This document shows, piece by piece, positions 7,679-16,799 of a stretch of DNA of 64,000 nucleotides. Below the pieces are notes generated by a model that was not told the DNA's origin, made no database searches, and saw only the letters and a program-made list of their open reading frames with translations. Made by a program: the position numbers and the translations under genes. This DNA is from Thalassospiraceae bacterium LMO-SO8 (GTDB lineage: Bacteria > Pseudomonadota > Alphaproteobacteria > Rhodospirillales > Casp-alpha2): NCBI GenBank assembly GCA_031655335.1, contig CP134226.1:2841001-2905000 (forward strand), given 5' to 3'. Each line of letters starts with the position of its first letter. The stretch's first letter is position 1.

Positions 7679-9238
7679 TCAGTCGCCGCGCCGCAACGGC
7701 AGGAGTACCGTCACGGTCGTTCCCTTGCCGACTTCGGACGCCAGCTCGATTGTTCCCTGATGAACCTCGATACCCTTTTTGACGATGGCCAGGCCGATGC
7801 CCGTGCCGGGGTATGATTTCCGGTCGTGCAGCCGGTGGAATATTTGAAAGATTTTCTGAAAACAGTTCTCCGGAATGCCGATGCCGTTGTCGGCGACGCT
7901 GACTTCCAGCATCCCCGGCCGCTTGCGGCCCGTGATGCGGACCCGGGGCGCGGCATCCGGCCGGGTGAACTTGAGGGCGTTCATGATCAGGTTCTGGAAC
8001 ACGCTGTTCAGGGTCGGCCTATGGGCCTCGATGGTGTCCCATTCGCCCGCCATGATGACCTCGGCCTTGCGGGACGTAATCTCGTGATCCAGGGTGGCCA
8101 GAATCTGCCCGATAAAGGTCTCCAAATGCACCTGTTTGAACAGCAGGTCGTCGCGCCCGATGCGGCTGTAGTCCAGCAGATCGTCGATCATCTGACCCAT
8201 GCGGGTCGCCGACTCCGCGATATGGTCCAGGTATTCGCCGGCCTCCGGCACCAGGGTGTCGCCATAGTCCTCGACCAGGGCCATGGAAAACCCCTCTATG
8301 GCGCGCAACGGGGCCTTCATGTCGTGGGCGACCGAATAGGCGAAGGCCGCCAGTTCGTCGACGCTGCGCTTGATCGCCAGTTCGGCGTCCTTGCGCTCCG
8401 TGATGTCGCGCACGATGCCGACGAAAACCGGCTTGCCGTCCTGCAACGCCTCGCCGACGGACAGTTCCATGGGAAAGGTGCTGCCGTCCTTGCGCTGACC
8501 CATGACCTCGCGCCCGATGCCGATGATCTTGCGTTCGCCCGTGGTCCGGTAATTGGCCATGTAGCCGTCGTGTTCGCCGTGGTAGGGCGGCGGCATCAGC
8601 ATCTTCACGTTCTCGCCGATCACCTCGTCGGCGGAATAGCCGAACAGGCGCTGGCAGGCCGGGTTGAAGATCTGAATGCGGGCCGAAGCATCGATGATGA
8701 TGACCCCGTCGACGGCCGTGTCGATGACCGCGCGGATGCGTTCCTCGCTTTCGCGCAGGTTCATTTCGGCGGCCTTGCGTTCCGAGATGTCGCGGATGAT
8801 GCCGACGAAGATTCTGGCGTCGTCGTGGATGGCCTCGCCGACGGACAGTTCCATGGGAAAGGTCGATCCGTCCTTGCGCTGGCCCGTGACCTCGCGCCCG
8901 ATGCCGATGATCTTGCGCTGTCCGGTGCGGTAATAATTGGCGAGATAGCCGTCGTGCTCTTCCCGATAGGGCGTCGGCATCAGGATATTCACGTTGTTGC
9001 CGAGGGCTTCTTCGGCCGAGTATCCGAACAGCCGTTCGCAGGCCAGATTGAACGACTGTATCCGTCCGGCATCATCCATGATGATGATGCCGTCAACAGC
9101 CGTGGACAGAACAACGCTCAGGCGGTCGGGAGTGTCCGCGTTTTGATCAAGGTCGCCTGCCGTCTTCGCCTCCCGTGCGTTGGAACCCAGCCAGACCTCT
9201 CGAAGCGGCATTTTTTTGGTTCCCGAAGTCGTTACCAC
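7679..9238 (-). CDS. Sensor kinase with two FixL-like PAS domains
   Basis: 519 residues, soluble. Two closely similar PAS domains (residues ~39-155 and ~165-283) precede HisKA (His305 in VAHDMKAPLRAI) and HATPase (NALKF, DNGIGIP, GTGIGLAI). Both PAS domains carry the FixL-type core with an EHDGY motif (His95 and His223), then IIGIGREV (Arg115 and Arg243) and GQRKDGSTFPMELSVGEA. In Bradyrhizobium FixL the matching His200 ligates heme and Arg220 contacts bound O2. Both are kept twice here, while FixL Arg206 is Asn in both. Heme binding is inference. The phosphotransfer helix is of the phytochrome-like type, not that of FixL, and no fixJ is adjacent. GTG start at 9238; an ATG at 9211 is possible. 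Confidence 0.92.
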   Translation of the reverse strand: MVTTSGTKKMPLREVWLGSNAREAKTAGDLDQNADTPDRLSVVLSTAVDGIIIMDDAGRIQSFNLACERLFGYSAEEALGNNVNILMPTPYREEHDGYLANYYRTGQRKIIGIGREVTGQRKDGSTFPMELSVGEAIHDDARIFVGIIRDISERKAAEMNLRESEERIRAVIDTAVDGVIIIDASARIQIFNPACQRLFGYSADEVIGENVKMLMPPPYHGEHDGYMANYRTTGERKIIGIGREVMGQRKDGSTFPMELSVGEALQDGKPVFVGIVRDITERKDAELAIKRSVDELAAFAYSVAHDMKAPLRAIEGFSMALVEDYGDTLVPEAGEYLDHIAESATRMGQMIDDLLDYSRIGRDDLLFKQVHLETFIGQILATLDHEITSRKAEVIMAGEWDTIEAHRPTLNSVFQNLIMNALKFTRPDAAPRVRITGRKRPGMLEVSVADNGIGIPENCFQKIFQIFHRLHDRKSYPGTGIGLAIVKKGIEVHQGTIELASEVGKGTTVTVLLPLRRGD

Positions 9239-9414
9239 GAACCGCTTCGGTTGCGCTTTAGGGCGCGCTTATCCGTGAATTGAATACCTGTGCGACGGGC
9301 TTGGTCAATACGCCGTTGGTCCGGGTTGACCCGAATGTGAATGGATTCCAGGCGAATTGCATCCGATTGTATGCAGGCGCGGCAAAATGCGGGGGGCGGC
9401 CGACCGGAACGGGA

Positions 9415-9615
9415 TCAGGCGATGATGTCGGGCAGCAGCTGATCCTCAAGCGACGCGATCTCGTCCTTCAGGATCAGTTTGCGCTTTTTCAGGCGCTGCA
9501 ACTTGATCTGGTCGAAGGGTGGGGAATCGGCCAGATGACTGATGGCCTCGTCCAGGTCGCGGTGTTCGACCTTCAATTCCTCTAGCCTGCGGCGTAACGC
9601 GTCCTGCTCGTCCAT
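9415..9615 (-). CDS. YdcH-family (DUF465) small coiled-coil protein, copy 1
   Basis: 66 residues, almost wholly helical. It shows the DUF465 pattern: a heptad-like N-terminal helix with LEELKVEHRDLDEAI, a short Pro-containing turn, then LKKRKLILKDEI. The function of the family is unknown. It is divergent from pfkA, while a second related gene lies downstream of pfkA at 11049-11219. The ATG at 9615 is the only sensible start, because longer frames run into pfkA. Confidence 0.85.
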   Translation of the reverse strand: MDEQDALRRRLEELKVEHRDLDEAISHLADSPPFDQIKLQRLKKRKLILKDEIASLEDQLLPDIIA

Positions 9616-9745
9616 GGTGCTCCGTGGGGGAATTGGCCGCTGAACCCGCGGCGACGGCTGTTTCCGTCCACCCGTCTTTCGTGATACCAGAATGATCTTC
9701 GATCCTATAGACGCCACGCTGCCGGAATCCAAGAGGGCCGACGCA

Positions 9746-10825
<1,080 letters not shown>

Positions 10826-10885
10826 TCCAGACAGGGGTAAAGATCGGAAATTTCCCTAGGAAAATTCACCGAACTGGATGAACGG

Positions 10886-10899
10886 CCCTGAATTCAGGG
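10886..10899. repeat. Perfect 14-bp palindrome between pfkA and the second ydcH-like gene
   Basis: CCCTGAATTCAGGG is a perfect inverted repeat. About 35 nt upstream is a second near-palindrome, TTTCCCTAGGAAAA (around 10850). Together they could be a regulator binding site for the gene at 11049. No T-run follows, so neither is a standard terminator. Confidence 0.4.
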
Positions 10900-10999
10900 G
10901 GTTATGGCCGCGACATAATCTGTCGTTCTGGGGGCGTCAGGTTTATTTTTGTTCCAATTTCAGCTACCATGACAGTGTCGTGACAATCGTGCTTGATAA

Positions 11000-11023
11000 G
11001 GGCCGTCGATGGTCTGACGGCCC
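11000..11023 (+). promoter_or_regulatory. Leader hairpin before the second ydcH-like gene
   Basis: GGGCCGTC pairs perfectly with GACGGCCC around an 8-nt loop, ending about 11 nt before the AAGGAG ribosome-binding site. It probably folds in the mRNA leader; a regulatory role is not established. Confidence 0.4.
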
Positions 11024-11048
11024 ATCATTGAGGAAGGAGTTCGTCAAT

Positions 11049-11219
11049 ATGAGTCTTGAACAACGGTTGGAAGCCTTAAAGGTACGTCATTCAACGCTGG
11101 AAGACCTGATCAACCAGGAAAGCTCAAGACCTCTCCCCGACGACATTGAAATACACGCCCTCAAGAAGGAAAAACTCAGGATCAAAGACGAAATGGCGGG
11201 TATCGCCACCCGGCACTAA
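11049..11219 (+). CDS. YdcH-family (DUF465) small protein, copy 2
   Basis: 56 residues, helical. Alignment by eye with the product at 9415-9615 shows shared RLE-LKV-H-LE at the start and LKKEKLRIKDEM at the end, so the two are paralogues of the DUF465 family. The start at 11049 is set by AAGGAG located 8-13 nt upstream. A leader hairpin precedes it and a strong terminator follows at 11312-11343, so it is probably a monocistronic, well-expressed small gene. Function unknown. Confidence 0.85.
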   Translation: MSLEQRLEALKVRHSTLEDLINQESSRPLPDDIEIHALKKEKLRIKDEMAGIATRH

Positions 11220-11311
11220 CGGGCGGCGGCGCGGGCGCGCGGATGGACGCCGGGGTTAGGCCGGCGGCCACATCCCGCTGCGAAGCGCTTCACACATTCG
11301 GGGAACACAAG

Positions 11312-11343
11312 ACGCGGCAGCCTGGGAGGGCTGCCGCGTTTTT
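11312..11343 (+). terminator. Rho-independent terminator after the second ydcH-like gene
   Basis: ACGCGGCAGCC pairs with GGCTGCCGCGT (11 bp) around a 6-nt loop and is followed by TTTTT. Confidence 0.85.
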
Positions 11344-11430
11344 GTATGATTGGATCGGCGCCGCGCGGCCTTTGATGCGGTTAACGCGACCCTCCCCGAT
11401 ACGCCCCCCCCGCCTTCGCGGGAATGACGT

Positions 11431-13080
11431 TCAGGCGTCCGCCGCCGCTTCCCTTAATTTGAATTTCTGGATTTTACCCGTCGACGTCTTCGGCAATTCG
11501 CCGAACACCACGTGTTTCGGGCATTTGTAGTGGGCCAGGTTGTCGCGGCAGAACTGGATGATGTCCTCGACCGTCGGCGCCGGCACGCCGGCTTTCAGTT
11601 CCACGAAGGCGCAGGGCGTCTCGCCCCATTTGTCGTCGGGCTTGGCGACCACGGCGGCGGTCAGCACCGCCGGGTGCTTGTACAGCACGCCCTCGACCTC
11701 GATCGACGAGATGTTCTCGCCGCCCGAGATGATGATGTCCTTGGACCGATCCTTGAGCTGGATATAGCCGTCGGGATGCATGACCCCCAGGTCGCCGGAA
11801 TGGAACCAGCCGCCGGCCAGGGACTTTTTCGTGGTCTCCGGGTTCTTCAGGTAGCCCTTCATGACGATGTTGCCCTGGAACATGGCCTCGCCCATGGTCT
11901 CGCCGTCGGCGGGCACGGGCTCCATGGTGTCCGGGTCGATGATTTGCAGGTCGTTGAGCGCGTGATAGGGCACGCCCTGGCGGGATTTCTTCTGGGCCTG
12001 TTCCTCGATCGGAAGCGCATCCCATTCCGGATGCCAGGCGCACATCACGGCGGGGCCGTATGTTTCCGTCAGGCCGTAGGCATGGGTGACCTCGATGCCC
12101 TCGCGCTGCATGGCTTCCAGGGTCGCGGCCGGGGGCGGGGCGGCGGCGGCCATGAACTTGACCTTGTGGTCGAAGGGTTTCTTCTCAGCCGCGGTGGCAT
12201 TGACCAGGAAGCTCATGACGATGGGGGCGCCGCACATATGGGTGACCTTGTGCAGGGCGATGGCGTCGTAAATGTTGGCGCCCGTAACCCGGCGCAGGCA
12301 GATGTTGGTGCCGGCCAATGCGGCGATGGTCCAGGGAAAGCACCAGCCGTTGCAATGGAACATGGGCAGGGTCCAGAGATAGACCGGATGATGCGCCATG
12401 TTCCAGCCGACGGCGTTGGAAACCGCGTTCAGATAGGCCCCCCGATGGTGGTAGACCACGCCCTTGGGGTCGCCCGTGGTGCCCGAGGTATAGTTGAGCG
12501 AGATCGCCTGCCATTCGTCCTGGGGCAGGTCCCACGGGAAATCGCCATCGCCTTCGGCCAGCAGGCTTTCATAATCGGTTTCGCCCAGGGTGACATGCTC
12601 GTGCCCAGCCTCGCTGTCGACGATGTCGATCACCGGAATGTCGCGGCCGATCAGGGCGAGCGCCGCCTTCACCGTCGGCGCGAATTCCGTGTCGGTCAGC
12701 AGCAGTTTGGCCTCGCCGTGGTTGAGGCAAAACGCGATGGCTTCGGCGTCCAGGCGCACGTTGAGGGTGTTGATGACCGCCCCCGCCATGGGCACGGCGA
12801 AGGTCGCTTCGTACATCTCGGGCGTATTGGCGCCCATGATGGCGACCGTGTCCAGATGGCCGATGCCCCGCTTGGACAAGGCGGAGGCAAGCTTTCTCAC
12901 CCGCGTATAGGTCTCGCCCCAGGTGAAGCGCTTGGCCCCGTGCACGACCGACGGATGGTCGGGATAGACGCGGGCCGCCCGCTTCAGAAACGTGTTGGGC
13001 GACAGGGGGGTATGGTTGGCGCGAACGGCGTCGAGGGCACGTTCGTACATATTGACTTCGCTCAAGGCAGCCTCCGGCAA
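11431..13080 (-). CDS. Acyl-CoA synthetase, AMP-forming
   Basis: 549 residues, ANL superfamily. It activates a carboxylic acid to acyl-AMP and then acyl-CoA. Motifs: P-loop YTSGTTGDPKG, MFHCNGWCFPW before the acid-binding pocket, YGLTETYGP (A5), SGDLG and KDIIISGGENISS (A7/A8), and the C-terminal catalytic Lys in PKTSTGKIQKF. The HCNGWC stretch and length place it with medium-chain/AlkK-like and DmdB-annotated ligases; the true acid cannot be told (medium-chain fatty acid or methylmercaptopropionate are candidates). It is divergent from the propionyl-CoA synthetase, with about 190 nt between them that may hold both promoters. Confidence 0.9.
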   Translation of the reverse strand: MPEAALSEVNMYERALDAVRANHTPLSPNTFLKRAARVYPDHPSVVHGAKRFTWGETYTRVRKLASALSKRGIGHLDTVAIMGANTPEMYEATFAVPMAGAVINTLNVRLDAEAIAFCLNHGEAKLLLTDTEFAPTVKAALALIGRDIPVIDIVDSEAGHEHVTLGETDYESLLAEGDGDFPWDLPQDEWQAISLNYTSGTTGDPKGVVYHHRGAYLNAVSNAVGWNMAHHPVYLWTLPMFHCNGWCFPWTIAALAGTNICLRRVTGANIYDAIALHKVTHMCGAPIVMSFLVNATAAEKKPFDHKVKFMAAAAPPPAATLEAMQREGIEVTHAYGLTETYGPAVMCAWHPEWDALPIEEQAQKKSRQGVPYHALNDLQIIDPDTMEPVPADGETMGEAMFQGNIVMKGYLKNPETTKKSLAGGWFHSGDLGVMHPDGYIQLKDRSKDIIISGGENISSIEVEGVLYKHPAVLTAAVVAKPDDKWGETPCAFVELKAGVPAPTVEDIIQFCRDNLAHYKCPKHVVFGELPKTSTGKIQKFKLREAAADA

Positions 13081-13269
13081 AACCGTTATGTTCGGGCCTG
13101 TTCGTTGACCGCGGACCTAGGGGTCAATGTGCCACAAAGCACCTTGGCAAAAAACGCTGTTTTGGCCCACACTGCCCAGATAAACGCCGCCGCCCCGGGA
13201 CTAGGTATCTGAGACTGGGGACAGGTCGGCATAACGGCCAAAGCGCTGACTTAAAGGGAGGTTCCACCG

Positions 13270-15183
13270 ATGACCAATGCCTATGATGCCGCCTATGCGC
13301 GCTCTCTCGACGATCCCGACGGTTTCTGGGGCGAGGCGGCGGAGGCCCTGGTTTGGACCAGGAAGTGGGACAAGGTGCTGGACGGCAGCGCCGCCCCCAT
13401 CTACCGCTGGTTCACGGGCGGTGAGTTGAACACCTGCTACAACTGTCTGGACCGCCATGTCGACGAGGGCAATGGGGCCCGCACGGCGCTGATCTACGAC
13501 AGCCCCGTCACCGGCGGCACACAGCGCAAGTACAGCTACCTGCAACTGCGGGACGAGGTCGCGACCTTCGCGGGCGTGCTGGCGGCGCAAGGCGTGGGCA
13601 AGGGCGACCGGGTCATCATCTACATGCCCATGGTGCCGGAAGCGGCCATCGCCATGCTGGCCTGCGCGCGCCTGGGCGCGATTCATTCCGTGGTGTTCGG
13701 CGGGTTCGCCTCGAACGAATTGGCCGTGCGCATCGACGACGCGGCGCCCAAGGCCATCGTCAGCGCGACCTGCGGGATCGAGGTCAACCGGGTGCTTGAA
13801 TACATGCCGCTCCTGAAAGGGGCCATCGACATCGCCAAGCACAAGCCGGACACGGTGATCATCCTCTCGCGCCCGGAATGCGAGGTGGATTTGGCATCCT
13901 ACGGCTATCTCGACTGGGCCACGGAGGCGGCCAAGGCGGCCCCCCACGACTGCGTACCCGTCAAGGCGACGGACCCGCTTTATATCCTCTATACCTCGGG
14001 CACCACGGGTGAGCCCAAGGGCGTGGTGCGCGACAACGGCGGCCATGCGGTGGCGCTGAAATGGTCGATGAAGAACGTCTATGACGCGGACCCGGGCGAC
14101 GTCTACTGGGCGGCCTCCGACGTCGGCTGGGTGGTCGGCCATTCCTACATCGTCTACGCGCCCCTGCTGCATGGCTGCACGACGATCCTGTACGAGGGCA
14201 AGCCCGTGGGCACGCCCGACGCGGGGGCGTTCTGGCGGGTCATCGCCGACCACAAGGTGAAGATCCTGTTCACGGCGCCCACGGCCTTCCGCGCGATCAA
14301 GAAGGAAGACCCCGAGGGCGCGCTTCTGAAGAAATACGACATGTCGTCGTTCAAGATGCTGTTCCTGGCCGGCGAACGGACCGATCCGCCGACCCTGGAA
14401 TGGGCCGAAAAGACCCTGGGCGTGCCGGTCATCGACCATTGGTGGCAGACGGAAACGGGCTGGGCCATCGCGTCCAACTGCATGGGCCTGCACCGCTTCC
14501 CGGTCAAGGCGGGCTCGCCGACCAAGCCGTGTCCGGGCTGGAACGTTCAGGTTCTCAACGAGGAAACCCACGAGCCGGTGAAGGCGGGGGAAATCGGCGC
14601 CATCTGCGTCAAGCTGCCGATGCCGCCGTCCAGCCTGCCGACCCTGTGGAACGCCGACAAGCGGTTCCGCGAGGCCTATCTCAACGAATATCCCGGCTAT
14701 TACAAAACCGCCGACGCCGGCGTGTTCGACGAGGACGGCTATATCTCGATCATGGCGCGCACGGACGACATCATCAACGTGGCCGGGCACCGCCTGTCCA
14801 CGGGCGGGATGGAGGAGGTCCTGGCCGCCCATCCCGACGTCGCCGAATGCGCCGTGATCGGTGTTGCCGACGAATTGAAGGGCCAGTTGCCCGTGGGCTT
14901 CCTGGTGCTCAAGGCCGGGGTGACCAAGGATGCGGCCGAGGTCGTCAACGAGGTCGTGCAGCTTGTCCGCCAGAAGATCGGCCCCGTCGCCGCCTTCAAG
15001 CAGGCGACGGTGGTGCCGCGCCTGCCCAAGACCCGGTCAGGCAAGATTCTGCGCGGCACCATGCAGAAGATCGCCGACAACGAACAATGGAAGATGCCCG
15101 CGACCATCGACGACCCGGCGATCCTGGACGAGATCACTGGCGCGCTGGAAGATATCGGCTACGGCAAGTCACGCAGGGATTAA
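13270..15183 (+). CDS. prpE: Propionyl-CoA synthetase
   Basis: 637 residues, close to the usual 630. It converts propionate, ATP and CoA to propionyl-CoA. It begins with the acetyl-CoA synthetase-like N-terminal region (DPDGFWGEAAE, NTCYNCLDRH). It carries P-loop YTSGTTGEPKGVVRDNGG, WWQTETGWAI, the hinge region RTDDIINVAGHRLSTGGMEE and the catalytic Lys region PKTRSGKILRG. RDNGG after the P-loop and RLSTGGMEE are PrpE-type rather than Acs-type. A ribosome-binding site AAAGGGAGG precedes the ATG. No prpBCD is in view, so propionyl-CoA could instead feed the methylmalonyl-CoA route. Confidence 0.93.
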   Translation: MTNAYDAAYARSLDDPDGFWGEAAEALVWTRKWDKVLDGSAAPIYRWFTGGELNTCYNCLDRHVDEGNGARTALIYDSPVTGGTQRKYSYLQLRDEVATFAGVLAAQGVGKGDRVIIYMPMVPEAAIAMLACARLGAIHSVVFGGFASNELAVRIDDAAPKAIVSATCGIEVNRVLEYMPLLKGAIDIAKHKPDTVIILSRPECEVDLASYGYLDWATEAAKAAPHDCVPVKATDPLYILYTSGTTGEPKGVVRDNGGHAVALKWSMKNVYDADPGDVYWAASDVGWVVGHSYIVYAPLLHGCTTILYEGKPVGTPDAGAFWRVIADHKVKILFTAPTAFRAIKKEDPEGALLKKYDMSSFKMLFLAGERTDPPTLEWAEKTLGVPVIDHWWQTETGWAIASNCMGLHRFPVKAGSPTKPCPGWNVQVLNEETHEPVKAGEIGAICVKLPMPPSSLPTLWNADKRFREAYLNEYPGYYKTADAGVFDEDGYISIMARTDDIINVAGHRLSTGGMEEVLAAHPDVAECAVIGVADELKGQLPVGFLVLKAGVTKDAAEVVNEVVQLVRQKIGPVAAFKQATVVPRLPKTRSGKILRGTMQKIADNEQWKMPATIDDPAILDEITGALEDIGYGKSRRD

Positions 15184-15209
15184 GCACGTTCTGGACAATA
15201 ACTTATTCG

Positions 15210-15233
15210 CACCTGGGCCATTGAGGCCCGGTG
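15210..15233 (+). promoter_or_regulatory. Hairpin between prpE and the aldehyde dehydrogenase gene
   Basis: CACCTGGGCC pairs with GGCCCGGTG around a short loop, 27 nt after the prpE stop. No T-run follows, so it could be an mRNA processing or stabilising hairpin or a weak terminator. Confidence 0.4.
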
Positions 15234-15326
15234 CCGGATGAGGCATGGTGCGGGCAACGGGCGGTTGTTCGCCGCTTGAGGGTGCGCCGCGCCCGCATCA
15301 CCAACAAAATTTCGAGGAATCCGACC

Positions 15327-16760
15327 ATGTATAATGATGTCTTGCTGTTCATTGACGGTGAGTGGACCAAGGCGGCCGCGGGCCGCACGATGCCGATCGA
15401 AAACCCGGCCACGGGCGAGGTTATCGGCACTGTCGCCCATGCGGAACAGGCGGACCTGGACCGCGCCCTTGAGGCGGCGGACAAGGGCTTCAAGGCTTGG
15501 CGCCAGGTCTCGGCCTTCGACCGCGCCAAGGTGTTGCGCAAGGCGGCGGACCTGCTGCGTGAACGGGCCGACAAGATCGCCCCCCTGATGACCCTGGAAC
15601 AGGGCAAGACCCTGCCGGAAGCCAAGGGCGAGATCCTGGTCGCCGCCGACGTCACCGATTGGAACGCCGAGGAAGCGCGCCGCACCTACGGCCGCATCAT
15701 CCCGGCCCGCGCCGGCAACGTCTATCAGATGGTGATCAAGGAGCCCGTGGGCCCCGTCGCCGCCTTCACGCCGTGGAACTTCCCCATCAACCAGGCCGTG
15801 CGCAAGATCGCCTGCGCGCTTGCCGCCGGCTGTTCGATCATCGTCAAGGCGGCAGAGGAAACCCCGTCGTCGCCGGCGGAACTGGTTCGCTGCTTCGCCG
15901 ACGCGGGCGTGCCTGCCGGGGCCATCAACCTGGTCTACGGCGTGCCGGCCGAGATTTCCGAATACCTGATCCCCCATCCGGTGATCCGCAAGATTTCCTT
16001 CACCGGCTCCACCGTGGTCGGCAAGCATCTGGCGGCCCTGGCCGGGACGCACATGAAGCGTGCGACCATGGAACTGGGCGGGCATGCGCCGTCCATCGTG
16101 TTCGATGACGCCGACGTCGATCTGGCGGTGAAGATCCTGCGCGCCAACAAGCAGCGCAACGCGGGTCAGGTCTGCGTGTCGCCGACCCGTTTCCTGATCC
16201 AGGAAGGCGTGTACGATCAGTTCGTCAGCAAGTTTACCGACGGCATGAAATCCATCAAGGTCGGCGACGGCATGTCCGCCGACAGCCAGATGGGCCCGAT
16301 GGCCAATCCCCGGCGCATCACCGCCATGGAGGAATTCATCGGCGACGCCGTGCAGAAGGGCGCCAGCCTGAAGACCGGCGGCAAGCGCATCGGAAACAAG
16401 GGCAATTTCTTCGAGCCCACCGTGCTGACCGACGTGCCCCTGGACGCCCGCATCATGAACGAGGAACCGTTCGGCCCGGTCGCCGTGATCGCCCCGTTCA
16501 AGGGCTTCGACGACGTGGTCGCCGAGGCCAACCGCCTGCCGTTCGGCTTGGCCGCCTATGCCTATACGGGATCGGCCAAGACGGCGCAGGACCTGGCGGC
16601 GAACGTGGAAAGCGGGATGATTTCCATCAATCACCACGGCATCGCCCTGCCGGAAACGCCGTTCGGCGGCGTGAAGGATTCAGGTTACGGGTCCGAGGGT
16701 GGCACGGAAGCCATCGAAGCCTACCTGAACCCGAAGTTTGTGACCCAGGCGAGCCTCTAG
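15327..16760 (+). CDS. gabD: NAD(P)-dependent succinate-semialdehyde dehydrogenase family
   Basis: 477 residues, cytosolic, oxidises an aldehyde to the acid. Motifs of the superfamily are intact: [21 protein letters not shown], catalytic Glu in MELGGHAP, catalytic Cys in [10 protein letters not shown], and EEPFGPVA. The protein resembles GabD/SSADH-type enzymes, but substrate assignments within this family are unreliable. The ATG at 15327 was chosen because CGAGGAA lies 7-13 nt upstream; longer frames begin in the intergenic hairpin. The aminotransferase follows after about 40 nt, suggesting joint transcription and an amino-acid or 4-aminobutyrate-type catabolic role. Confidence 0.85.
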   Translation: MYNDVLLFIDGEWTKAAAGRTMPIENPATGEVIGTVAHAEQADLDRALEAADKGFKAWRQVSAFDRAKVLRKAADLLRERADKIAPLMTLEQGKTLPEAKGEILVAADVTDWNAEEARRTYGRIIPARAGNVYQMVIKEPVGPVAAFTPWNFPINQAVRKIACALAAGCSIIVKAAEETPSSPAELVRCFADAGVPAGAINLVYGVPAEISEYLIPHPVIRKISFTGSTVVGKHLAALAGTHMKRATMELGGHAPSIVFDDADVDLAVKILRANKQRNAGQVCVSPTRFLIQEGVYDQFVSKFTDGMKSIKVGDGMSADSQMGPMANPRRITAMEEFIGDAVQKGASLKTGGKRIGNKGNFFEPTVLTDVPLDARIMNEEPFGPVAVIAPFKGFDDVVAEANRLPFGLAAYAYTGSAKTAQDLAANVESGMISINHHGIALPETPFGGVKDSGYGSEGGTEAIEAYLNPKFVTQASL

Positions 16761-16799
16761 GCCCGCCCGGACCCCTTGCGACGCAGCATGGAGAGACCC

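Noticed and set aside
7192..9238. A FixL-FixJ pair
   Set aside because: The adjacent regulator is a lone receiver without the LuxR-type output domain, and the kinase's HisKA is of the phytochrome-like type.
11512..13212. A 566-codon plus-strand frame opposite the acyl-CoA synthetase
   Set aside because: Mirror frame of a gene with intact ANL motifs; no recognisable domain.
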